A stretch of DNA of 64,000 nucleotides, taken from positions 310,001 through 374,000 of the forward strand of contig CAVPBZ010000013.1 in the NCBI GenBank assembly GCA_963702235.1. The letters run 5' to 3'. The notes under the pieces were generated by a model, which saw only the letters and a list, made by a program, of their open reading frames with translations, was not told where the DNA came from and made no database searches. The position numbers and the translations under genes were made by a program. Positions 18,905 to 27,389 of this stretch are shown here, one piece after another. The stretch is from PALSA-505 sp963702235. GTDB lineage: Bacteria > Actinomycetota > Actinomycetes > Streptosporangiales > Streptosporangiaceae. The first letter of the stretch is position 1. Each line of letters starts with the position of its first letter.

Positions 18905-19435
18905 TCAGTCGTCGCCCGGGTCCTCGCTGGCCGGGAAGATCAGCCCGCACACCTCCAGATAGAGCTGCTCAGGGTAGGGCAGATGGTCCACGACCCGGAA
19001 CGCCTGGTCCTGGCCCGCGGATTCCAGGATGAACGTCCCGTAGCCGAGCAGCCGGCCCTGGAAGTTCCGCTGGAAGCTCATGTCCGTGACCTTGACCAGC
19101 GGCATCATGGCGACCTTGCGGGTGATCAGGCCACTGGTCAGGAGCATTCGCTGGGACGTCACCACGAAGTAATTCTCGAACCACTCGATGACTTCCACGA
19201 CGAGGTAAAGGAGAAGCAGGACCCAGGCCACCCAGATGGCCAGAAGCGCGTAACCGCTGTGCCGGCCGATGAGCCCGCTCAGCACTCCGGCGATGATAAG
19301 GCCGCCGACTACGAGGGCGATGGCTTTGACCAGCACCGCCGGGTGCTTACGAACAGTAATGACCTGCTGTTCATGGGGCAGCAGGTACTTGTTGACCAGA
19401 TTAGGCGCGGTATCGCCGGGTGTTAGCAGGGGCAT
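18905..19435 (-). CDS. PH-domain (bPH2, DUF304-like) membrane protein
   Basis: The 176-residue product has two membrane helices around residues 38-85 followed by a bacterial PH domain (NYFVVTSQRMLLTSGLITRK ... MSFQRNFQGRLLGYGTFILE). ATG 19435 is the start. The gene begins 7 bases after the stop of the 51-residue membrane protein at 19443, so the two form an operon. Function is unknown; the family associates with membranes. Confidence 0.85.
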   Translation of the reverse strand: MPLLTPGDTAPNLVNKYLLPHEQQVITVRKHPAVLVKAIALVVGGLIIAGVLSGLIGRHSGYALLAIWVAWVLLLLYLVVEVIEWFENYFVVTSQRMLLTSGLITRKVAMMPLVKVTDMSFQRNFQGRLLGYGTFILESAGQDQAFRVVDHLPYPEQLYLEVCGLIFPASEDPGDD

Positions 19436-19442
19436 GCATACC

Positions 19443-19598
19443 CTAGAGGGACAACGAGTTCACGAATCGTGCGAGTGAGCTGCCTGCCGAGCGCAGTCCG
19501 TGAAAGCCGCTGGAGAGGAGGTGACCCGCGGCGGCCGGCTGGGTGACCAAGTAGAACACCACGAAGATGATGATCAGCCATCTGATGGCCTTCGCCAT
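19443..19598 (-). CDS. 51-residue single-pass membrane protein
   Basis: ATG 19598 follows a strong GGAGG site. The product starts MAKAIRWLIIIFVVFYLVTQ and continues PAAAGHLLSSGFHGLRSAGS before SLARFVNSLSL and TAG. One membrane helix is followed by a short amphipathic tail. Proteins of this shape are widespread and conserved in actinobacteria without known function. It directly precedes the PH-domain gene on the same strand, suggesting they work at the same membrane site. Confidence 0.75.
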   Translation of the reverse strand: MAKAIRWLIIIFVVFYLVTQPAAAGHLLSSGFHGLRSAGSSLARFVNSLSL

Positions 19599-19945
19599 GA
19601 CCCTTCGCCTCCAAGGACATCCATCCGAACGTCAACCGGCTAACTTAGCTTAGTTCACCGTCATTTTGCGGCCAGGTTACTGAGAGTGAATGTACTCGCC
19701 GGTGGCCACCGCCCGTAAAGAGACACGATAGCGATAAAAGCTGCCGCTTCCTGCCTCCCCGTCGCGTGTCGCCGCGATCCTGGCCTCGCGGCCGGGATCC
19801 TCCTGCCCCTGGTTCGTACCCGTAGCCCTGCCGCTCCTAACTGTAACTCCGGGGCGCTTCGTGCGCACCGGCGCGCGCGATCACGGGACGGCCGCGTCCT
19901 GGATCTGAAACGATTCCGTGGTGGCAGCCACTCGGTGGGGTGACG

Positions 19946-20436
19946 ATGACGGATCAGGGCACGGCTGACTTCGCCGTCATCGTCTACCGGGAGGAAGACA
20001 CGTGGGAGGCAGAGGTGCTCCCCGTGGCCCTGACCGAGGATCTGAACGGCCTGATCCACGCGCTGAGGCAGCAGCCCAGCGTGGGCGGGACGATCGGCCT
20101 GGCCGCGGTCGGCGACGATTTCTTCGTGGCGCTGCGGGTGCTGGGCGCCCAGGTCTCGGTGTTTCTCTCCGACGTCACGGCGGCCGTGGACTGGACGCTG
20201 GCCCGGCAGGTACTCGACCACCTCGAGATCCCGCTGCCGGAGGACGAGGAGCTCGACCAGGTGCTGCCGGCCGGTGACCTGTCCATCTTCGCCGACCTCG
20301 GGGTCGATGAGATGGAACTCGGCGCGCTGTCCGGCGATCTCGACCTGTTCCCGGACGAGGTGCTGGCCAGCCTGGCCGGCCGCTGGGCTTCGGCCAGGCC
20401 ATGGAGCGTGCCCTCGACGCGGCGCTCGGCCCGTAG
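19946..20436 (+). CDS. tRNA adenosine deaminase-associated protein, frameshifted near its end
   Basis: This acidic protein (ADFAVIVYREEDTWEAEVLP ... DEVLASLAGR) is the actinobacterial partner encoded just before tadA. The frame breaks at 20383: the expected ending LGFGQAMERALDAALGP and stop TAG 20434-20436 are in the next frame, so one C of a CC run is missing. Without repair the frame reads on through tadA for 188 more residues. ATG 19946 follows GGTGGGG; GTG 19940 is an alternative. Confidence 0.85.
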
Positions 20437-20444
20437 GCAGTCCG

Positions 20445-20957
20445 GTGGTCCCGCCCGCGCCCGAAGGTCCGGGGCATGCCGCGACGTTCGAGCCCGCGAT
20501 GCGGCTCGCGCTGGCCGAGGCGGCCGCGGCGGGGGCAGCCGGCGCGGCAGGTGCCGCGGACGTACCGGTGGGCGCCGTCGTGCTGGACGTCTCGGGCACC
20601 CTGGTCGCCAGCGCGGGCAACCGCCGGGAGGCAACGGGCGATCCGACCGCGCACGCGGAGATCGAGGCGATCCGGCAGGCAGCCCGGGCGGTCGGCAGCT
20701 GGCGGCTGGACGGCTGCACGATCGTCGTGACGCTCGAGCCGTGCACCATGTGCGCGGGCGCCGTCACGGCGGCCCGGCTGGCCCGCCTGGTCTACGGCGC
20801 GCCGGATCCCAAGGCCGGGGCGGCGGGCTCGCTGTGGGACGTGCTCCGGGACCGTCGGCTAGGCCACGTGCCGGAGGTCATCGGGGGGATCCTCGGCGCG
20901 GAATGCGGTGCCCTGCTGCGAGAATTCTTCGCTGCCCGCAGGGCCGCTGGGCACTAA
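20445..20957 (+). CDS. tadA: tRNA-specific adenosine deaminase
   Basis: The enzyme makes inosine at the wobble position of tRNA-Arg(ACG). The zinc deaminase motifs are intact: HAEIEAIRQAAR (His ligand and catalytic Glu) and LEPCTMCAGAV (PCxxC). The product is about 170 residues from GTG 20445; ATG 20499 (MRLALAEA) is the other possible start. It follows its associated-protein gene by 8 bases and ends 29 bases before tRNA-Ser. Confidence 0.92.
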   Translation: MVPPAPEGPGHAATFEPAMRLALAEAAAAGAAGAAGAADVPVGAVVLDVSGTLVASAGNRREATGDPTAHAEIEAIRQAARAVGSWRLDGCTIVVTLEPCTMCAGAVTAARLARLVYGAPDPKAGAAGSLWDVLRDRRLGHVPEVIGGILGAECGALLREFFAARRAAGH

Positions 20958-20986
20958 GCCCGCCTGGTGGGGGTAAGCTCACCGGC

Positions 20987-21076
20987 GGTGGAGTCGCCTA
21001 GTGGCCGAGGGCGCACGCCTCGAAAGCGTGTGAGGGGGCAACCCCTCCGTGGGTTCAAATCCCACCTCCACCGCCA
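20987..21076 (+). tRNA. tRNA-Ser (anticodon CGA)
   Basis: The acceptor stem pairs GGTGGAG (20987-20993) with CTCCACC (21066-21072). The anticodon loop CTCGAAA gives CGA for UCG codons. A long variable arm (GAGGGGGCAACCCCTC) marks tRNA-Ser. CCA is encoded at 21074-21076, unlike the other serine tRNA in the window. The next 288 bases hold no gene I can support. Confidence 0.96.
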
Positions 21077-21364
21077 CTGACCAGGCGCGATGCGAAGCTG
21101 GTCATCGTCGCTCATCACTGGCATGACCTCCTTGTCCCAGTTTTTGTCTCAGTTGGGGTTCTGGGCGCGGCCGTCGATATCGGCGCGGTGATCTGACCGC
21201 TGGCCTGCGGCGATGTGTGGTGCTCCGGCTGCGCGTCGTACGCCGCAGCCGTGGGACGAGCACGGTTGCGCGGCGCCACCGCCTGAGTCGGCTAGGGTTC
21301 CGCTTGCGGGGCGATGCGGTCGCGCCCAGTCGTTCGTCCATCGCCAGGCGCACTCCGGTTGTAG

Positions 21365-22195
21365 TCAGGCGGGGCAGGCGACGACGACAGTCAGCGGCAG
21401 CGTGCACGGGAGCGGTCCGGTCGTGCGCAGTCTTGTCTCGATGGCGGCTTGCCAGCGGGACACGTCGGCGGCGGTGGCGAACCCGCGGTTGACCAGGTGA
21501 TTGCGGGCGGACCAGGCGGGTGACCGGTTGACGCTGAGCCGGTCTAGGCGTGCCTGCTTAGCGATGACCTCGAAGCCGTGCTCGCCGAGCAATCGGGGCA
21601 GGCGGTCGTCACGGCCGAGAGCGGGGTCGTTGCCGTCGGCGCGTGTCATCGCGGCCCAGTGTTGCTCGAGTTCACGCTCGGCCTGGTGAGCGCCGAACTC
21701 GATCCCGCCGACGTCCGGTTCGGCGCAGACCAGGCGCGCTGCCGGACGTAGCAGCGCACGCACGTGCTCGAGGATCTGCCCGGCACGGGTTCCGTTGTGC
21801 ACGAGAAGATTGCGGGCGAAAACCACGTCGAGCGACCCCGGGGGCAGGCCGGTGGCGGTTGCGTCGGCCCGGACGATCCGTGTCGTCGGCAAGCTGGCCT
21901 GCCGCACGAGCGCGTTGGCCTTCGCGACTGCCGCCGGGTCGGAGTCGATGCCCAGTACCGTGCCGTTGGGTGCGACGAGCGACCACAGCGTGGCCAGGAA
22001 CGCGCCAGGTCCGCAGCCGAGGTCCAGCACGACCGCTCCGGGGGTGATCCCAGCCGCGATCCAGAGGCCGGACTCGCTGGCCGAAGCACGCTGTGCCATC
22101 GCCCGGTACCGAGCCAATTCGGCCTCGTCGAGCGAATAGGTGTAACTGGCCGGCAAGGTGCCGTCGCAGGCGCCAGGTCCCGTCTGCTCGGTCAT
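21365..22195 (-). CDS. SAM-dependent class I methyltransferase
   Basis: The 276-residue protein has the Rossmann methyltransferase motifs VVLDLGCGPGAFLATLW (motif I), GTVLGIDSDPAAVAKANAL (acidic loop), and LPPGSLDVVFARNLLVH (motif IV). The C-terminal part (RLDRLSVNRSPAWSARNHLV) fits small-molecule methyltransferases. ATG 22195. Substrate unknown. It begins the accessory segment after tRNA-Ser. Confidence 0.85.
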   Translation of the reverse strand: MTEQTGPGACDGTLPASYTYSLDEAELARYRAMAQRASASESGLWIAAGITPGAVVLDLGCGPGAFLATLWSLVAPNGTVLGIDSDPAAVAKANALVRQASLPTTRIVRADATATGLPPGSLDVVFARNLLVHNGTRAGQILEHVRALLRPAARLVCAEPDVGGIEFGAHQAERELEQHWAAMTRADGNDPALGRDDRLPRLLGEHGFEVIAKQARLDRLSVNRSPAWSARNHLVNRGFATAADVSRWQAAIETRLRTTGPLPCTLPLTVVVACPA

Positions 22196-22359
22196 GGCAG
22201 GCCTTCCTCCCTCGAAGTGGCATAGCTATAAGAAGGCGTCCAGCAGCGCGAGAACCACATCGCTCTCCTGCTGGTCGCGCGGCGCGTAGATCATGACCAC
22301 CGTCACGGGAAGCGCACGAGTTGGATGGATCGGCTCGAAGACCGCGACGCCCGCTTGGA

Positions 22360-23267
22360 TCAGCCGTGCTGGCGAGCTGGTAAGCCTGCAGGGTCTGGCT
22401 GGCTCCAGGCGGCGGCCTGCTCTGTGGCGAAGTCGGCGAAGGAACGCGGTGGCTGTCCTGTGACGTGTCGCACGTCGTCGGTGACCGCTGCCCGCGCGTT
22501 ACTCCCCATCACGTTGTGGAGTTCCAGGAATGCCGTGATCATCGGCGGCGGCATGCCCGAGCCGGTCAGTGCGTCCCGGACCGCTGCCAGCGGCGTGTCC
22601 ACGTAGTGCACCGGAGTGCTGGTGGCAGCGGTCAGGGCCGCGGCGACGGCATCGGCGTCGAGGGCTTCGGGTCCGGTCAGCTGGTAGGTCGTGCCGTCAT
22701 GGCCGTGCGGGTCGAGCAGGACGTGCGCCGCGACGGCGGCGACGTCCCGGGGATCGACGAAGGAACAGGCTCCGCGACCCCACGGCAGTCGGAGCGCGCC
22801 GTCGCGGCCGGGCCGGGACATGGTCAGGAAGTTGGTCATGTAGGAGTTGGGCCGCAGCACGGTGTAGGGCAGCCCGGCTGCGGCTACCGCCTGTTCGCCG
22901 GCGAGCGCCCAGCGGCCGAAGGCGAAGCCGGGTTCGAGGTCAGCGCCGAGCGTCGAGAGGAAGACGACGTGCCGGACGCCACCGCCGGCGGCGGCGTGCT
23001 CGAGCAGCCGGGCGGCGGCCGGCAGCGGGTGATGCGCGGCGGGTGGCAGTACGAGCATCGTGTCGGCGGCGGTGACGATGTCGCCGGCCGCGCCTGGTGT
23101 GTCCAGTCGAACGCGACCGGTGTGAGCGGTGCGGAGCCGGCGGCGGTGCGGAGCTGGTCGGGGTGCCGGGTTGCTGCCCGGATGGTGACGTCACGGTGTG
23201 CGGAGAGGGCCTTGATGACGGCGCGGCCGATGGTCCCGGTGGCGCCGGTGACGAGAACGGTTGTCAT
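22360..23267 (-). CDS. NmrA-like NAD(P)-binding oxidoreductase/epimerase, frameshifted
   Basis: The N-terminal frame from ATG 23267 has the dinucleotide motif VLVTGATGTIGRAVIKALS. After the break the second frame gives HVVFLSTLGADLEP, the substrate region VLRPNSYMTNFLTMSRPG and an NmrA-type C-terminus. The junction is at 23091-23096, where CAGGCG should read with one more G. The start overlaps the restored stop of the methyltransferase upstream, so the two are translationally coupled. It is probably an atypical short-chain reductase; substrate unknown. Confidence 0.8.
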
Positions 23268-24120
23268 GGCCGCCGTCCTGTCAGCACGACGGCCAGGCCG
23301 GGGAACTCGAGGCGCCGTTGGACTCGTAGCGTGCGGCGGCGGCGCGGGCGGTGTCTCGCAGCCGGCAGCGGGCCGCGTCGTCGAGCCGGCTCAGGATGGC
23401 GACGACGGGCCCCGCCACGGTGAGGTTGCGGGTCCACCAGGCGTCGAACGACGGCGACCGCAGCGGCGCGGCGACGTGGCCGAGGGCCAGGCCGGTGAAC
23501 CCGGCGTCGGCGAACAGCAGCCGGAGACCGTCGGCGTCGGCCAGCGCGAACGGGCCGGGGGTCCCCGGTGAGGGCACCACGATGCCAGTGACCTCGGTGA
23601 TGGCATCGAGCAGCACGCTAAGCCACGGGTTGTCCTGCCGCGAGGCCCACACCGCCACCGCGACGCGCCCGGCGGGCCGCAGGATGCGGTGCATCTCGCG
23701 CGCGGCGCGGGCCGGGTCGAGGGCGAACATCATCCCTTCCCGGCACAGCACCACGTCGTAGGCCTCGTCGGGCTGGGCGATGTTCTCCAGGTCGAGCACC
23801 TCAGTCCGCACGTTGCTGCAGCCCCGCGCCGCGGCCCGCTGCCGGGCGATGTCGGCCATGCCTGCGACCACGTCGGAGATCACGACCTCGCCGTGGGCCC
23901 CGACCCGGCTGGCCGCGGCCAGCCCGGCGCCGCCGGGACCTGAAGCAAGCTCGAGCACCCGGTCGCCGGCCTGCACGGCAGCTGCGTCGAGCATGCGCGC
24001 CGTGATGGGTGCTGCGCGCTGGTTGACGTCGTCGGCATAAGCCTCCCAGGAGGCTGCCACGCTGGCCCACATCCCATGGATGAAGGTCCGCACCTCATCG
24101 CTTGATCGCGTCTGTGTCAT
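23264..24120 (-). CDS. SAM-dependent methyltransferase, frameshifted at its C-terminus
   Basis: ATG 24120 follows GGAGAGG. The protein has DRVLELASGPGGAGLAAASR (motif I), the VVISDVVAGMADIARQRA loop and VLCREGMMFALDPARAAREM, as in ubiquinone/menaquinone-type methyltransferases. The uninterrupted frame stops early at 23281 with an unnatural end. One base restored in the run near 23311-23314 gives LEFPGLAVVLTGRRP and a TGA overlapping the ATG of the NmrA-like gene (23264-23267). This supports an indel. The divergent TetR gene is the likely regulator. Confidence 0.83.
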
Positions 24121-24145
24121 GCCGCCTCTCCTCACGCAAATTGAC

Positions 24146-24178
24146 TACTCGTAACGAGTATTGAATTCTCTAGTAGAG
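24146..24178. promoter_or_regulatory. Paired palindromes, probable TetR operators
   Basis: TACTCGTAACGAGTA (24146-24160) is a perfect palindrome with 7-bp arms, and CTCTAGTAGAG (24168-24178) is a second with 5-bp arms. They fill the 65-bp space between the divergent methyltransferase and TetR starts. The AT-rich context differs from surrounding DNA. Autoregulation and control of the methyltransferase-reductase operon is inferred. Confidence 0.6.
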
Positions 24179-24185
24179 TTATCAA

Positions 24186-24845
24186 GTGGCTAAGGCGGAT
24201 GCGTCCCGGCGGCCGTACAACTCGCCCCGCAGGCAGCAGCAGGCAGCAGCGACGCGGCGGGCGATCCTCGAGGCGGCTGACCGGCTGTTCCTGCGGGACG
24301 GCTACCCGGCGACGACGATGGAAGCGATCGCGGCCGAGGCGGGCGTGTCGCTGAAGACCGCTTACCTGCCGTTCTCGACCAAGAGCGGGCTGCTGCGCGC
24401 ACTGTGGGATCTCCGCCTCAAGGGGGACGACGCCGATGCGCCCGTCCTGCAGCACGAGTGGTTCCGGGAGGTCATGGCCGAGCGCGATCCCGTCCGGAAG
24501 CTGAAGCTCAACGCCCGCAACTCACGTGCCGCGAAAACACGCATCGGCGGACTGTTCAGGGTCATCCGAGGCGCTGCCGAGATCGACGCCGACTGCGGCG
24601 CGCTCTGGGGCCTGATCCAGAGTGACTTCCACGCCAATCAGCAGGTGATCGTCGAATCGATCCACCGCGATGACGGCCTGCGGGCCGGCCTCAGCATCGC
24701 CACCGGCACCGACATCCTCTGGACCCTCAACCACCCCGACACATGGATGCTCCTGGCCGGCCAGCGCGGCTGGTCACCCCACGCTTATGAAACCTGGCTG
24801 GCGCAGACCAGCTGCGCGCAACTGCTCGGGACACCGATCACCTGA
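24186..24845 (+). CDS. TetR-family regulator
   Basis: The 219-residue protein starting at GTG 24186 has the TetR HTH (AILEAADRLFLRDGYPATTM ... AGVSLKTAYLPFSTKSGLL). The ligand domain ends with NHPDTWMLLAGQRGWSPHAY and ETWLAQTSCAQLL. It closely resembles in layout the TetR at 32203, which suggests the two are paralogues. It is divergent from the methyltransferase/NmrA operon. Confidence 0.88.
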   Translation: MAKADASRRPYNSPRRQQQAAATRRAILEAADRLFLRDGYPATTMEAIAAEAGVSLKTAYLPFSTKSGLLRALWDLRLKGDDADAPVLQHEWFREVMAERDPVRKLKLNARNSRAAKTRIGGLFRVIRGAAEIDADCGALWGLIQSDFHANQQVIVESIHRDDGLRAGLSIATGTDILWTLNHPDTWMLLAGQRGWSPHAYETWLAQTSCAQLLGTPIT

Positions 24846-24888
24846 GCCGGGACGCCCGCCGTACGCCTCACGGGAATCACCGACACCC

Positions 24889-25277
24889 TCAACAACCGGC
24901 CGCGAGAGCTCGCAGGACCCTAATCCGAGTGACAGTGAACGTGGCGGTGTCGATGACCAGAATGCTGCCGGTGCGGAAGGACGGGCTGGGCGCGGCTACG
25001 TAGACGTAGCGGCCATCAGGGGAGACCGCGAGCTGCTGGGGATCTGCGCCGGACCCAGGCTGATCGTCGTGGTAACGGCGTCTGCCTGGGTGTTGATCAC
25101 CGAGACGGTGCCGTCGCCTGTGTTGGCCACGTAAGCATAGACGACCGGCGGGCTGGCCAGCCGGGCCGCCAGCCCAGGCTGCACGCCACCGGCAGCGAAG
25201 GTGGTCGCAGCCAAGGCGACCCCCGCCACGACTCGCATGACCCGCCCAGCGGTCCGGTATCCGCGTGAACTCACCAT
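24889..25277 (-). pseudogene. Remnant of a secreted YncE-like beta-propeller protein
   Basis: ATG 25277 gives a signal peptide-like start (RVVAGVALAATTFAAGGV) and one propeller blade, YAYVANTGDGTVSVINTQAD. The frame then breaks near 25041-25046, and the next frame continues with QQLAVSPDGRYVYVAAPSPS and VIDTATFTVTRIRVL to a stop at 24889. Only about one and a half of seven expected blades exist, so the gene is both truncated and frameshifted. Confidence 0.65.
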
Positions 25278-25577
25278 GTCTCCCGCCCTCTCGTTCGGCC
25301 CTTCCCGCGGCCCGCCCTGGATGGCCCCCTGCTCCTTGGCGTGGAGACAGTCCGGGCCGTGCTCACAATGAGCGGCGCCACGCGCTGATGGCAAGTGCCG
25401 CGTAACACCAGTCTTGTCGCGCCAGCCTCGGGGGCGTCCGGCCAGGTCTGCGGGCCGATAGGCATACCGTAAAGCTGCGCGTGCGTGTTACATTTCGTGA
25501 AATTGCAGCCCTGTGGGATGGCACGTGTTTCTGTGAATCCACGGGGGCGGGCCGGCTGGTTTCTGCCCGGAGGGACC
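25278..25577. other. Intergenic region, no gene seen
   Basis: About 300 bases between the YncE remnant and the glycine-rich secreted protein. I see no coding frame with sensible composition, RNA gene or clear palindrome. It presumably holds divergent promoters. Confidence 0.4.
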
Positions 25578-27200
25578 ATGAACCTTCGTATTCACCCATC
25601 AGCGCCCTCTCGGTCGTGGCGCCGGCGACGCGCGGCGGCTCCGGCCGGGACCGTGCTGGCGCTGCTGGCAGGGTTAGTCCTGGCCTGGGCGGCCAGTGCC
25701 GGTCCGGCGCTGGCCGCGGACGGGCCCCCGTCGTGTTCGGCCGGGACGTGCGCGGTGAGCTTCATCACGCCGGGCACCGGCCAGTCGTTCACTGTCCCGC
25801 CCGGGGTGACCTCCCTGTCGGTGACGCTGTACGGCGGCGTGGGCGGCGGCGCGATCGGCGGCATCACGGGCGGGGATGGCGCCCAGGTGACCGCGTCACT
25901 CACGGTCAGCCCGGGCAGCACGCTGGGAGTCGACGCCGGCGGCGCCGCTGGGTCGTTGGGTCAGGGCGGGGTCAACGGCGGCGGCAGTAGCGAAACGGGG
26001 GGTGCCGGTGGCGGCGCGACCGACGTGACGTCGGCGGGCACCCCGCTGCTGGTAGCCGGGGGTGGCGGCGGCGCCGGGCTGACCTTCGAGGGCTCTTTGT
26101 GCACAGGCGGCACGTTCACGGCCGCGGGCGGAGCCGGCGGGAACGCCGACAACCCCGGGGACGTGGGCACCACGGTTGTTGACGGCGGCCTGACCTTGCA
26201 CGGCGGCGGGGGCGGTTCGCCCGGCACAACCTCCGGGGCCGGTGGCGGCGGACCCGGCGGGCAAGTCGACCAGTTCAGCTCATGCCTCGGGCAGTCCCCC
26301 GGTCTGAATGGGATCCCCGGGTCAGGAATGACCGGCGGGCTAGGGGCCGCCGGTGGTGGCGGTGGCGGCGGGTACTTCGGCGGCGGTGCCGGCGGTGATG
26401 CCGCTGTTGAGCGCACCAGCGGCGGGTTCATCTTCGCCGGTGCCGGCGGTGCCGGCGGCGGCGCCTCCTACACCGGCGGCGCGGCACCCAGCCCCACTCC
26501 TGTGGTGACCGACACCGGCAACTCCGGGCAGGTCAACGGCGGCAACGGCGAAGCCCGGTTCTCCTACCCCGATCCGATCAGCACTGGCGCCCCGTCCTAT
26601 GCCACCACTCAGGGCCAGGCACTCACCGTCACCCAGCAAACCGGGCTGCTCAGTAGCGCCGCGGGCACGACCGGCCCGGCCAGCGACCCGCTGGCCGCCA
26701 CCGGCCCGCCGGGCGGGACCACCGCGCAGGGCGGCACCGTGATCGTGAACCCCGACGGGTCGTTCAGCTACACCCCTCCCTCGGCCAGCTTCACCGGCAC
26801 CGACACCTTCGGCTACACCGTGGCCGACAGCTCCGGCGACTACGCCACCGGCACCGCCACCATCCAGGTGCAGCCGGCCGACGCGTCGCTGACCATCACC
26901 CACATCGCCGCGTTCGCCAACCGGCACCGGCAGGCCGCCGCCGGGGTCACCTTCACCGACGCCGACCCGGGCGGGAACCTGTCCCAGTACACCGGCAGCA
27001 TCGCCTGGGGCGACGGCACCACGACCACCATCCCGAAGAGCCAGTTCGTTGCGATTCCGCCCCGGTTCGGCGGCGGGTTCGCCGCGGGCGACGTGCACAC
27101 CTACGCCAAGCCCGGTACCTACACCGTCACCATCACCATCACCGACACCGGCGGCGCGTCCGCGTCCGCACGCACCCCGCTCAATGTGCCCAGGCACTAG
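25578..27200 (+). CDS. Secreted glycine-rich protein with VCBS/cadherin-like and PKD-like domains
   Basis: ATG 25578 follows GGAGGG and gives a 540-residue protein. After a long signal peptide (AGTVLALLAGLVLAWAASAG ... ALA) comes a beta-rich region (ITPGTGQSFTVPPGVTSLSV) and about 250 residues dominated by Gly-Gly-X runs, like the glycine-rich part of receptor-domain and PE_PGRS-type proteins. Then follow a VCBS/Ig-like repeat (NPDGSFSYTPPSASFTGTDT) and a PKD-like repeat (TYAKPGTYTVTITITDTGG). It is probably surface-attached or extracellular and adhesive. No LPXTG-type anchor is seen. Confidence 0.75.
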   Translation: MNLRIHPSAPSRSWRRRRAAAPAGTVLALLAGLVLAWAASAGPALAADGPPSCSAGTCAVSFITPGTGQSFTVPPGVTSLSVTLYGGVGGGAIGGITGGDGAQVTASLTVSPGSTLGVDAGGAAGSLGQGGVNGGGSSETGGAGGGATDVTSAGTPLLVAGGGGGAGLTFEGSLCTGGTFTAAGGAGGNADNPGDVGTTVVDGGLTLHGGGGGSPGTTSGAGGGGPGGQVDQFSSCLGQSPGLNGIPGSGMTGGLGAAGGGGGGGYFGGGAGGDAAVERTSGGFIFAGAGGAGGGASYTGGAAPSPTPVVTDTGNSGQVNGGNGEARFSYPDPISTGAPSYATTQGQALTVTQQTGLLSSAAGTTGPASDPLAATGPPGGTTAQGGTVIVNPDGSFSYTPPSASFTGTDTFGYTVADSSGDYATGTATIQVQPADASLTITHIAAFANRHRQAAAGVTFTDADPGGNLSQYTGSIAWGDGTTTTIPKSQFVAIPPRFGGGFAAGDVHTYAKPGTYTVTITITDTGGASASARTPLNVPRH

Positions 27201-27251
27201 CGACCATTAGGATCGCTGGGTGGCCCGAGCGGGCTGATAATCATCACCTGC

Positions 27252-27283
27252 CGTTCCGGATCCTTAGCTTCTCGTTTAACCTG
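27252..27283 (+). repeat. Left terminal inverted repeat of the insertion sequence
   Basis: Begins CGTTCCGG and ends CGTTTAACCTG. Compared with the reverse complement of 28843-28873 it differs by a few substitutions and one base of length. Confidence 0.75.
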
Positions 27284-27389
27284 TCCGGCTGATTGGCGGG
27301 TGTTTGCCGGGTCTTGCGCTGGCGTGTCCGGCGTGTCGCTGGGCGTGAGCACGGCCTCCGCGTGATCATGGGTTCTCGCTGAAGGACCA

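Noticed and set aside
20436..21001. Continuation of the deaminase-associated frame over tadA
   Set aside because: Product of the indel at 20383; the tadA frame has the zinc deaminase motifs.
25900..26560. Glycine-codon repeats as a tandem DNA repeat or CRISPR-like array
   Set aside because: Repetition is only at the GGC/GGX codon level within an intact coding frame; no regular unit or spacers. No CRISPR array was seen anywhere in the window.
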